Assembly: GCA_036924285.1 (NCBI GenBank)
Contig: JAYKYS010000002.1
Coordinates: forward strand, 39,819,501 to 39,883,500
Length of the DNA stretch: 64,000 nt
Reading direction: 5' to 3'
Source of the DNA: Asterella californica
Taxonomy: Eukaryota; Streptophyta; Marchantiopsida; Marchantiales; Aytoniaceae
Numbering within the stretch: the stretch's first letter is position 1; each line of letters opens with the position of its first letter. Shown here in pieces: positions 21,074 through 31,861 of the stretch. The translations under genes and the position numbers were made by a program. Under the pieces are notes generated by a model. That model worked only from the letters and a program-made list of their open reading frames with translations, searched no databases and was not told the DNA's origin.

Positions 21074-24000
21074 ATGGATCCGCAACCCACGAACCTAGAG
21101 TTGGTAATGTAGGAGTTGATGTAAGGCATGCTGAATGAGTTTGGGAAGATGAAGATGACAGTCGAAACACTACAAAGCAAGATGTTGAGCCTCGAGGGTC
21201 AAAGTAGGACAGACGTGGGAGCTAGAAGACCGTCTCAAGGAGTACTAGTGTTGAAAGAACAAGCTGCACCAAGAGAACCCGTGGTACATATCGTCAGAGC
21301 TCCAATCGATGATGAAGGTATGTTGTTACTACGGATGAAGAAGACATGTAACATTGAACCTTACAAAGATCAATGACTCACAAGAGTAATCGAGAACTGG
21401 ATTTCTCGGATGAATCGTTATTTGCGACTTTTCAATACACAAATAACTGATTACGTAGCGGGAGTGTTTGCTTGTGGATATTTAAACGATAAAGCTCTTA
21501 CTTGATACGATGCATGAGAGATATCCATGTTGGCGGAAGAGAGAATAGTAACATGGACTGCAATGCAAGTAGGTCAGTTAAAAAATTTCCATTCTGTGGA
21601 TTCGATGTAAATTGCTCGAACAAAGATGTGAGGATTGAAGCAGAAGAGAAGTCTTCAAGAGTATGTAGATGCATTCCTCCATTTGCAAGTTGTAATCACT
21701 AATATGAGTCCAACAAAGACTCTTGATAATTTCAAGAGGGTTTAAAAGAACGAATCCAACAAGAGATAAAGCCATCTCTTGTGCTCAGAGAATTATTGGA
21801 GCATTAGGAGGAGGAGAAGTGACGATTACACTAAATCATCGAAATCGATCCGAAACACAATATGCAAAAACGGATTGACACTTATGGAGTTAGGCAACAT
21901 TTGCTATCAATCACGATAATTTCAAGGTGGAGATCGTCGAGGTCGACCAAATGAAAAACGTCAAGGAGCTCCTAGAAGAGAAGGTGTCAAGAATACCGCA
22001 CCTCAACCAGAACAACATCAATGTTACAACTATGGTCAATTTGATCACATAGCTGTAAATTACCAAACCTGCTTCTCAAGAGATCTGAGACCTCCATATT
22101 GTCGACCTCTGAATCATCTAAACGAGAGAGAAGAAAATGAAGAAGTCGAAGCAACACCAGAAAACAAAGAACACCAGTAAATGCATCTCACTGTCTTACT
22201 GGTTCAAGGAGGGAGAAGAAAGGAGAGGGAAGGAGAAGATGATTGACAAAAAATAATGCATATTTGATTGCACGGATGGAGTCTTGGAAGGGACCCACAT
22301 GAGAGTATTAATCGATCATGATGCAAGAGAGAACTTTAAATCTCGATCGACTCTCAAGAATGAAATTAGAAAGTGATGAGAGTGAAGAGGTAGAATTACC
22401 CAATGGACAAACTGATAAGATTGAGTCTTTATCTCGAAAGATAAAATTTACTTTAGATGAATATCAAGAAGATAATGAGTGACGAGTGATCAAATTAGCC
22501 CGTTATGATGTCATACTGGGTATGTCGTGGATGGAGCAATATAATCCTAAAGTAGATCAGAGAAGAAAAGTGGTGAAAACCAAACAGTGATAAATCTTCG
22601 GAGATAGAGTGAGATCTCGAAGACAGAACCTGTCTTTGTATGTCATAGATACGAGTGTTATACACAATAGAGATGTTTCTTTTTTGGTTTATAAGAGAGA
22701 TCTCGAGTGCACAACTCGACGGACAAATTCCAAAAAGCTTGACAGATATGGTAGTAGAATATATGGATGTCTTTCTCGATGATCTTCCTCCAAGACGAAT
22801 TGATCACAAAATCGAGGTCATTCCAAGGAGCACACCTCTTTGTAAAGACTAGCACCACATGAATTGGAGAGTGCAAGGCACAAATTGAAGAGATGTTGCA
22901 GAAAGGGTTTATCTTAGCATAATGTGTCACCATATGGAGCTCCAATCTTTTTTGTGAAGAAAAAGATAATCGTCTACAAACGTGGACTGATTATCGAGCG
23001 CTCAATCAACAGACGGTGAAGAATAAATATTCATTACATCGGATGGATGATCTATTTGACCATCTTGAAGGAGCAAAGTACTTCACGAAGCTAGACTTAC
23101 GGAGCGATTATAATCAGATCTGGATTGCCGATGATGATGTAGAGAAGATTATCTTTTGAACAAGATAAGACCACTTCGAATACTTCGTGATGTCATTTGG
23201 TCTTACAAATGCATCTGTCACCTTCATGGGTCTGATGAATGACATATTCCTTCCTTACTTAGATAGTAAGGACGGAATATGACAACATTCTAGTCTATAC
23301 CAAAATTATGAGGGAACATGTGCACCAATTGAGAGAGGTCTTCCAAGTACTCCGTAACAATAAATTGTATGCTAAAATTTCATAGTGTGAATTTGATAAG
23401 AAAGAGGTGGATTACTTAAGACACAAAGTGAATGCAGAAGGTTTACAAGTAATGACAAATAAAACAACAGTCATTCAACAATGAAAGGCTCGAGAAGATC
23501 AGACTCAACTTAAGAGCTTCTTGGGATTGATAGGATTTTATCATAGATTTGTAAAAGATTTTGTCAAGATTATACAACCACTAACCACTTTGTTAGACAA
23601 AGGAAAGAAATGGATGTGAGGAACAACGCAAGAAATAGATTTTCAAGCACTGAAGATCGCACTACTACATGCTCCGTCAAGTGGTACGACTCGAAGAGAC
23701 CTATGAATTTGACAACGGATGCATAAGCACGGCAGTGGAGGCTGTGCTGCAGCAAGAATGGAAAGATGGTTGACATCCAATTGCATACTTTTCACGGAAG
23801 TTGCTACCAACAGAGCGCAACTATCACACTACCAAAAGAGAAGTGTTGACCATTGTCTTAGTCACGAAACATTGGGAGCACTATTTAGGGGAGAATGCTT
23901 TGTGGTCAAGATAGACCACAAACATTTAGTCTATTTGGAAATGCAAAAAGATATCTCAAAGGGATAAATCTGTTGGGCAGAATGGAGACAACGATTCAAC

Positions 24001-25500
24001 ATGACCATCACATACGTTGAGAACAAGAAGCAAATTGCTGATGCATTAACTCGCATGTCTGTCGTGCATAACATAATCTCTGAAGTCAAGGTGAATTCTG
24101 ACTTCATAGTATAAGGTCTGATGCATAGATCGTAGCAGCTAAAACTTCAAGAACCATTATTCGTAATTATAGATTGGTATTTCATGAAGAGAAGTTATGG
24201 ATCCTAGAGGATCTAGAACTACGTACCACCATATTAACTGAATGTTACAATTCAGCAATTGCAAGACACATGGGAGCAGAAGAGACACTAGAAGCAGCCC
24301 AACAAGTTTTCTATTGGCCCAAGATGACAAAGGATGTTGCAGTATACACTAAGAGTTGTGCAATGTGTCAACAAAATAAACCTACAAATCAAGCACCCGC
24401 TGATCTTCTTCAACCTCTTTTGGTTCCTTCCAAGTGTGAGAACATGTTAGTATGGACTTAGTGTGTGAACTACCGATGATCAGTTTTGGTTTTGACTCCT
24501 TTTGTAGATAAGCTCAGCAAGATGATCCACATTCGATCAATCATGAAAGACGTCTCAGCTCCTCAACTCGTCCAATTATACCAAACATCATTTTTGCTCA
24601 ACATGGTCTATCTCAAGTGATCATAACAGATAGAGGTCTTCAGTTTACTAGTCTATTTTGGAAAACTCTATTTGGTCTATTCAAAACTAAACTCACCATG
24701 TCCACTGCCTATCACACACAAACTGATGGACAAACTGAAAGAGCCAGTCGAACAATTGAGGACATATTACGAGCCTTTACTCTAGAGGAGCAAGTGGAGT
24801 GAGACACCTTACTTCCTTTGGTAGAATTTTCCTACAACAACTCACTCAATGCATCTACTCGCGAAACTCCTTTTTATCTCATGTATGAAGAACACCCTCT
24901 CACACCGACAAGCTTGACACGATTAAGTCAGTCGTCCTCCGTCAACTCAAAGGTGGAGGTTGTCAAAAAATTTGTTGCAAGAATTCAACAAGGAGTGGAA
25001 AAAGCCAAGGTGAAACTGCAAGTTGCTCAGAATCGACAAAAGCAATATGTCAATGGACACCGTGACATGAAGAGTTGATTGATGACCAAGTATGGTTATC
25101 CAAAATCAACATTACGTTGATCGGCAGTCGTAAATTCAACCCTCGTTTCATCAAACCTTTGTCTGTTGTTCGCAAAGTAGAGGCAGTTGCGTATCAGCTC
25201 GAACTTCCATCTCACATGAAGATTCATCCGGTTTTCCATGTATCTTTATAACGATGATATGCACCACGATCTCAAAAGTTTGAGACTTTGCAAGAATCTT
25301 GAACTCTTCCTCAAATCATCGATAGTCAAGAAGAGTTTGAAGTAGAACACATCTTGAGATACCATTCGAGGAACTCGTCATCAACGGGTAGATTATTTGA
25401 TGAAATGGAAAAGATATCCATTACATGAAACGACATGAGAACCCGCAACAAATCTTGCAAATGCACCACTCATCGTGAAAGTCTTCAAACAACACTTGAA
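21074..25500 (+). pseudogene. Gypsy-2 gag-pol polyprotein, heavily mutated
   Basis: Order on plus: gag from ATG 21074, and a former CCHC knuckle at 22022-22063 in which two Cys codons now read TAT and TAC. The protease end (DVILGMSWM) is near 22510. RT has FTKLDLRSDYNQIWIA (about 23079-23126) and a catalytic site now reading YDN at 23278-23286. RNase H is at about 23690-24060. Integrase has a zinc-binding region (24240-24380) and the core ITDRGLQFTSLFW and HTQTDGQTERASR (24617-24760). A chromodomain (VDYLMKWKRYP, about 25390-25425) closes it. TGA replaces a likely Trp at 21503, 21515, 22480, 23482, 23616, 24800 and 25436. Not functional. Confidence 0.8.
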
Positions 25501-25527
25501 CAACGAGACGTTGCTTCTTAAAAAGGA

Positions 25528-25964
25528 GTAATAAGTAGAGCTCTACTTATCAATTAGAGATGAAAATTGGTTTGGTAAAAATCTTTGATATAACAATCAG
25601 TTACGTCTAAGTTAGTCTGAAAACAGATGCAGCAAGATAGATGAAAGTGTCAAAAGATCATCAAAATTTTTCGAAAAGAATTTGAGAGTCCAAATGATGC
25701 TTTTTGGACCTGAAAACAAATTGCTAGAGGCAGGACTAGTTCACTTTTTGAGAGCTTTCCAACGAGTCCTTGTTTGGCTCATTCTGAGACCTTAGATGCT
25801 ATTTTGGAGTTTCAGATCTAAAGTTGCATGTAAGCCACGTCAGCAATTTGTGTGTTCACATTGGGTGATCAGCATGATCTTGTACTCCTTCTCTCACTAT
25901 ATAAAGTATGAGAATGCATCTCCATGGGCATTCGAGTTGAATTCACTCTAGAGCCCGTCTTACA
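25528..25964 (+). repeat. 3' LTR of Gypsy-2
   Basis: Preceded by the purine tract AAAAAGGAG (25520-25528). Ends CCCGTCTTACA and then returns to minus-strand Copia-A sequence (GCTGCATTCCAATG, encoding HWNAA). Confidence 0.75.
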
Positions 25965-28846
25965 GCTGCATTCCAATGAGACATCCTTAGGTCCTGCATA
26001 TGCTGATTTATTTTACTCACAACATAGGCTAGTTCAGGTCTACTCGTTACAACTAGAAAGATCTTCCCAACAAGTCTTTTGGATCAGTCTTGTCTACTTG
26101 AGTTCCAAACAAAGGGTGGTTGGGCCAATCCTTAGCAAGTACCATTGGAGTGGGTACTGCTTTGCAGTTGTCCATTCTGAACTCCTTCAAAATGTCTTTC
26201 ACATATTTCTCTTGAGTCAGATAGAGATTCTCTCCATCCTCAACTATGGGAATGTCAATGTAGTGGTTAAGCTGTCCTCTCGAGGGGACAATTAATTGTT
26301 TTTATTAATAACACATGAGAGTCAAGAGATATTTTAATATCTCTATTTTTCTTTTAAAAAACATCTTATTTTATTAAAAAAAGAATATTCTCAAAATAAT
26401 TTATTTTTTGATAAAAAATACTATAGTTTTATTTCAAGAATTCATTTAAAGATTAAAAATGAACTATTTTTGTTTTATTGAGTTTTAAAATTTTCTTGAA
26501 AATAATTTAAAATACCTTATTTTTACTTGCACGTGTTTATAACAAAAACCATTAGTGAACCTACCGAGGTTGTCCCAAATTTGTCATTTCGAATATGATT
26601 GAGTTATTTTTTCACTAGTATGATAACATCTTGGTCACTTCCTGAAAGAAGCACATCATCTAGATATAACAGTAAGATGACTCTAACAAGCTATTGCTTG
26701 TTGGCTACCCCATCCTCCTGTTGCTCGGACGTCGTGGGGTCGAGTCCTCCTGATGGGGGGCTCATGTTGTGCAAGGGCAGCAGCATACGGCTGCAGAAAG
26801 CCCCACAGTGAAAAGAGGTCTAAAAACAAAACCAAGCAAAAAAAAACAGTAGGATGACTCTTATTTTGCTAGTGATCAAAATATACAATTTAGAATCTCT
26901 TCTAGAAAAACAAAAACAAGTATCTTTCAAAAACCTGTCAATACGTGTGTACCATGCTGGAGGGGCTTGTTTAAGGTTATATAAAGCCTTCTTAAGCTTG
27001 CATACTAGGTTCTCCTTACCAGCAACAACAAATCGCTCATGTTGTTGTACATAAACTTCTTCTTGGATCTCATCATTCAGAAATGCATTTTAAACATCTA
27101 GCTGTCATATATTCTACTTTCTGAGTTTCAAAAAAACGATCAATAAACATATCAAATTTAGTTTGACAACTAGAGTAAAAATCTCTCTAGAGTCTTCACC
27201 TTTCTTCTGCAGATAGCCCTTAGCAATAAATCTTGCCTTGTGTCTCTGGATGCTCATCTGTTGCATACTTGATCTTGAACACCCACTTTGTATCATTGAC
27301 TTTCTTATCTTGTGGTAAGGGAATGAGAGTCCAAGTATCATTTCAAATTAATGCTTTGTACTCCTCACTTATAGCTATCTTCTATTTTTGGGATTGTAGT
27401 GCCTCTGCTATTGAAACAGATTCTTCACCGCCTGCTGCTTCAGCAAGATACAACCTGATCATATCTTGGAAGCAAAAAGAAACTCTCCTTTCTCGAGTAG
27501 AACGTCTCAACTGAACTTATGGTTCTGGTTCTTCCAAATTTTCTTGAGTAGGTTCAGGAATATAAGAAAGTTCAGAAATATCTCAATAGGTAGTTTTATG
27601 TGTAATGCAATATCTTGAGTTTGATCAATAGGAATGTGATCATTCTCTTTTGAGATATCAAGTGATACTTCTACTGAAGGAGGTTCTATTACTACACTAT
27701 GAGCATGCTTATATGAAGGTTGTGGAGGAGGGTAGAATCAAGAATTTTGCTGTCTCCAGTTGAGAATGATGAGCACAATCTCTCTCATCAAACATAACAT
27801 CTCTACTAATGACTATTCTATTATTCTTATTCAGAAAGCGATAAGCTTTGGATTGCTCAGAATAATCTATGAAGGTGGAAACATAAATACAATCATCTAG
27901 TTTGGTTCTCAAGTCTTTAGGAACTAGGACATATGCTTTGCATCTGAAAACTTTTAAATAAGAGATATCAGATTTCCTACTAGAAAAAGCTTCTTCAAGT
28001 GTCTTAAACTCCATAGCTTTGGTAAGACTTCTGTTCAGCAGATAAACAGCAGTGTTCACAGCTTCAGCCCACAATATTCAAGGCAGATCTTTCTCCTTCA
28101 ATAAACATCTTGTCATCTCAGCTCCCACTCTATTTTTCGTCTCTATCACTCCATTTTGCTGTAGGGTGTAGAGAGCAGAAAGATGTCTCACTACTTTTTT
28201 GCTTTTGTAGTAAGCATTTGTAACTTTCGAAGTGAATTCTCCATTTCTTTATCACCTTTGATCACCCCCTTACCATCTTGTTTGATTAAACAGCTTGTCT
28301 GATCAAACAGAACTTTGAAACCATAATGAACAAGCTTGCCAACACTTAGCAAGTTGTGTAAGACCCCAAGTACATACTAAACATGATGGAAAGTTTAGAT
28401 TTTAACATTTGGTAGATTCATTCGAATATCTCCCTCGTCTGAAACCTGATACCTTTATTCAATTTTTAGTCCAATTGTAGGACCACTCTGTATATGTCGA
28501 AAGTCGTCAAACCACTCTTTTCTGAAGAAGATATGATTAGATGCACCAGAATCTATCCACCATAGGTCTTTGGCTTCACTAGTGTATGAAGCAATGATTA
28601 AAAGATATTCTTTTTCAATACCTTGGGCAAAATTAGCAGTAGGTTGTTTTGTTGTTGAGCCTTCTTCCAACAAACTGAAGCAATACGTCTAGAACGTTTG
28701 TAGAAGTAAGACCTCTTATCCTTACCTCTAGTACGTTTTTTATTACTGCCTCGAATGTTAGCTCCAGGTTGTTGTTTCGACCATGATTGAGATCTGGGTG
28801 AGAAGGTTACACTTTGAAGTTCTTTTTTCTTGGAAGATTGATCTAT
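25965..28846 (-). pseudogene. Copia-A gag end, protease, integrase remnant and reverse transcriptase
   Basis: Read from 28846 downward. A basic gag end (SNKKRTRGKDKRS) comes first. The protease WWIDSGASNH (28533-28562) has its catalytic Asp intact. Then come LLSVGKLVHYGFKV, a gap where most of the integrase core is deleted, LQQNGVIETKNR and AEAVNTAVYLLNRS. The integrase end (YLKVFRCKAYVLVP, ISRDVMFDE) lies at 28074-27709. RT includes KARFIAKGYLQKKGED (about 27230-27180), KKALYNLKQAPPAWY (about 26995-26940) and LLLYLDDVLLSGSD (about 26670-26630). A SINE interrupts RT just before YLDD. 26290-26530 is AT-rich with no recognisable copia sequence. The end of RT (INQHMQDLRMSHWNAA) is at 26020-25965. 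Confidence 0.8.
26669..26861 (+). mobile_element. tRNA-derived SINE with 16-bp target duplication
   Basis: The 161-bp body (26685-26845) is flanked by ACAGTAAGATGACTCT (26669-26684) and ACAGTAGGATGACTCT (26846-26861), one mismatch in 16. Near its start is an A-box-like TTGCTTGTTGG (26694-26704), and 44 bp later a B-box-like GGGTCGAGTCC (26738-26748): the spacing of a tRNA-type internal RNA polymerase III promoter. It ends in an A-rich tail. The first 18 bases also form a small hairpin (AACAAGC...GCTTGTT). It sits within codons just before the YLDD of the Copia-A RT, on the opposite strand. Such elements are non-coding and copied by LINE machinery. Confidence 0.85.
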
Positions 28847-30319
28847 ATGTCGATTCTTGCGCTTCGCAATCCCGTTCTGCTGCGGACTATAACTGCAGGT
28901 CTTCTGACGTCGAATACCATGCTGACGCAGATATGCATCGAACTCTCCAGAAAGGAACTCGCCTCCTCCATCAGATCTCAAACAGAAGATAGATGCTCCA
29001 GACTGTTTCTCCACCAACTTGCGGAAAGTCTGGAATGCTGACAGTACTTTGGCAGAGGACTTGTTTCAACAAATAGATCCAAGTATAGCGCGAATGATCA
29101 TCAATGAACGACACGAAGTATTGGAAACCGGTCATACTTGGCTGAGAAACAGTCCATACATCAGTGTGAACAAGCTCCAGAAGCTTGTTCGCTCTACTAA
29201 TTGATCCTTTAAAGGGATGTCTAGCTTGCTTGTCGAATTGACATGCTGCACAAACTCCAGTGGGCTCACTAGATTCGAATTTGGACGGACCTGTAACCAG
29301 GTCAGAACTCGGAAGGCTTTTCGGCCTCTGAAAGTTCATGTGCCCAATTCGCTTGTGCCAGATGTCAATGTCAGACACTACCGGACCACTCTGTCCATAC
29401 ATGACAGTCTGTAACTTAGGCGTAGATGCATCTAGTTTAAACAGCCTACCACTCTTGATACCTCGAGCTATGACAGTACTATTCGAATCTTCAATAAAGC
29501 ATCCATCTTTATTGAAGCACACTTGCAAATCCTGCTCTATCAACTGTCCTACAGATAGCAAGTTTCTAGTCAACGTTAGTACATGTAAAGCACACCGTAT
29601 ACCAGTAAACGTTGAAGCAAGAATGTCAAGTGGAATGTTACCTTTGTGCTAGATCTTATGCTTGGTGTCATCTCTTGTCACCATAAACTGTGGAGTCTCC
29701 ACAGGCTCGAGTGAACTAAACCACTCCCGATGGAGAGTCATGTGACTGGTGGCGCTTGAGTTGATCATCCAGTCAGTCTGTGGCTCGAAAGTCGTATAAC
29801 TCTGATGCGTAGTAATCAGCAACTACTCCGAATAGACTTACTCAGTGACTGCATAGCCTTGCTAGTTTGCTGTTATCTTCTTGGGGGTTGTTGTCGTGTT
29901 GCTGTCTTTGATCGTTTTGCTTCTTGTAGCACTGATTCGCATTGTGGCCTTGCTTCTTGCAGTAGTTGCAAGAACCATGCGCTCTTCTCTGGTTGTTGTT
30001 GGAATCAGACTGTTGTTGGTTCTGCTGCTGCTGCGATTGCTGTTGTTGTCCGCGATCCCGTCCACGTCCAGCACCTTTGCCACGACTCCTACCTCGAGAT
30101 CCTCCAGAACTTGCAAAATAGACAGATTCTTGTTGACTCCTCAAAGTAGAACTCTCCAGTAGGCGCACCTCTTCTCTTAACATCATAGGAACAAGTTCAT
30201 CAAACCGCGGAAAGGGTTCTCTGGTTGAAATCGATGTTATGAACTGTTTGTACTCTGCAAGCAGTCCCTGCAATGTGACTTCGATCAAGACAGTGGGATC
30301 AATCTCGACTTTGACAGAA
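28847..30319 (-). pseudogene. Copia-B gag end, protease and integrase N-terminal half
   Basis: Read from 30319 downward. The gag middle (SVKVEIDPTVLIEVTLQGLL, AEYKQFITSISTREPFPRFDEL) is followed by a Gly/Arg and Gln-rich stretch and a CCHC knuckle (CNYCKKQGHNANQC, 29929-29970). The protease site reads MINSSATSHM (29739-29768) instead of IDSGAS, so the catalytic Asp is lost. Then come LLSVGQLIEQDL, the integrase HHCC zone (WHKRIGHMN...CAACQ) and DDE core pieces HTDVW, FIDDHSRYTW and SDGGGEF, and finally SPQQNGIAKRKNRHI at the inversion breakpoint. Stops and a frameshift near 29040 are present. Confidence 0.85.
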
Positions 30320-31641
30320 GAAGGTAAATGTTCGAACGCTAACCCCTGCCCACCTTGTATGTGCATGTTGTTAGGTCGGCTATGATTAAAGGCAAGTTTC
30401 CGTCAGGAGACCCCGGGTCGGGACTAAGCTAGGCCACGGCTGAAGAATTAAAGTAGGAGGGCTCGCAGCGGGAATAGTCGGAAGGACTAGAGACCAAAGG
30501 GCCGAGTAGGCAATTTTGGGGTCCAGGGCCGACCTTGGCCACCCCGCGGCCAATCAGCAGAGGACACGCGGCCCGAAGAGGAGACCAAGGCCAAGATCAA
30601 GAAGGCGAGGTACGCGGCCCGCGTCCCTATGCGGCCGCACAGCCAGGCGGCCGCAGATAGGGCCGCATAAGGGCACGCGCGTGAGAAGAGGGGAAGTAGA
30701 GCGAGGCGGCCCGCGTCCCTATGAATGCGAGGTACGGGGGAAGTGGAACGGACGGAGGGCCAGGTGGAGGCTGCCGACACGCCAAGAACCCCAGGAGTGA
30801 CGGCGACACACATGGAGCCACCCGTGTGGACTGTTCGCCTCCCTTCTTGGAGGGAAGTGGAGTCGGGAGACCCGCCAGGTCCGCAACCCCACGCGCGAGT
30901 TCTTGACCAATGGGAACTCGCGAAAGCTCGCCGCTACCCTCTCCGCGATACCCTGCTTGGCTCGCGTGGCAAGGCGTGATTGGCTGCGGCATCCCGAGGT
31001 CCGACACTCTACTCGGGATGCGGAAGAGACAGTCGGGCGAGCAGTCCAGGTGTCGGGGTATAAAAGCCACACATAGGGCACTGTGCCCGACGACGTTGAG
31101 AGGCTGGAACGGGAGAGAATCGCGGAGAGTCACGTAGCGAGGGATTCCTCCGCGAAGGTAGGGACTGTCAGTGAGTTAAGTGTACACATATCGTTTCCTC
31201 GTGGAAACGTCGAGGCGCGAGTGTAGGTGACAGTCCGCGAGGGTAGATTCGGCGCAGAAGCCAATTCCGAGACATTGAAGGTAGTGGGTCTCGAGGTTAG
31301 AAGTTGAGTAGTGCCAGCCGTGGCCCATAGCTAGTATAGATTAGTCCCGGGGTAGCCGCGGACTCCCCTCGAGGGAGATTGCATGTATGAGCCGACGTTG
31401 TCCTTCAGTAAAGCCTCGTCTGGTTCGACCACGAGTTTGTGCAGGGATCTGAGTCGAGTCGTGACAGTGAGGGGGACCGGTGCAGTGTCCTCGATCCTGA
31501 GGTGGGGTCGATTGTAGTCGACCGCTGTGATTGTGTGCCCGGGTGATCGGAGGGAGAGATAGCAGGAGAGTTCGCTTGGGAATGATTGGGTTTTTCCGCC
31601 ACTGACCCGTGATTCCCATCCGCGGCCCGGGACCCATCGCA
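30320..31641 (+). repeat. 5' LTR of Gypsy-1, lacking its first 84 bp
   Basis: Matches 37194-38546 from GAAGGTAAATG onward and ends ACCCATCGCA. A TATA box (TATAAAA) is at 31059-31065. The right LTR seems to start 84 bp earlier, after a purine tract, so the left end of the element is truncated. Long antisense ORFs here recur in the other LTR and reflect high GC only. Confidence 0.8.
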
Positions 31642-31644
31642 GAG

Positions 31645-31657
31645 TGGTATCAGAGCC
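31645..31657 (+). other. Primer-binding site of Gypsy-1
   Basis: TGGTATCAGAGCC, a perfect match to the initiator-tRNA primer site, three bases after the LTR. Confidence 0.9.
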
Positions 31658-31861
31658 ATTCGTTCCTCACCGTCACGCAGAAGAAGCCTCGATCGTGCGC
31701 GGAGCCGTGACTGTACGAGGAGCTGCGACAGTCCGAGAGCCTCGAGAACGCGAGAGCCTGGAGTCCGCCGCGACGCCGAGAACGTTACGCAGTATAAGAG
31801 CCGCGCGGGAGCCTCGACTGTCAGTCGAGACCGCGTTTCGGCCAGGGCCGGAGTTACGTCA

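Larger units (their letters stand above)
19800..25964 (+). mobile_element. Gypsy-2: decayed Ty3/gypsy chromovirus inserted in Copia-A
   Basis: Related LTRs at 19800-20270 and 25528-25964 enclose a decayed gag-pol on plus. The insertion splits the Copia-A motif HWNAA/AKRLLRYL, with AGCT present at both junctions as the probable remains of the target duplication. The element has a primer-binding site, gag with a former CCHC knuckle, protease, RT, RNase H, integrase and a chromodomain. Nearly every domain has stops, many of the form TGA where Trp is conserved. Confidence 0.85.
17133..28846. other. Inverted segment of about 11.7 kb
   Basis: At the left edge, plus-strand Copia-A gag joins plus-strand Copia-B integrase. 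At the right edge, minus-strand Copia-B integrase (GIAKRKNRHI) joins minus-strand Copia-A gag (DQSSKKKELQ). Flipping the segment reunites both genes and gives both elements a normal order. It also turns the two Copia-B LTRs into a direct pair with the same 5-bp target duplication. Breakpoints are at about 17130-17142 and 28841-28850, with at most a few bases of shared sequence. Confidence 0.8.

Noticed and set aside
26685..26760. Functional tRNA gene at the A-box and B-box motifs
   Set aside because: No cloverleaf or anticodon arm can be drawn convincingly; the target duplication and A-rich tail show a SINE.
30487..31137. Long overlapping ORFs on both strands (up to 168 codons) in the Gypsy-1 LTR
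   Set aside because: They recur in the other LTR (37322-38161), lie in non-coding LTR sequence, and are explained by high GC and few stops.
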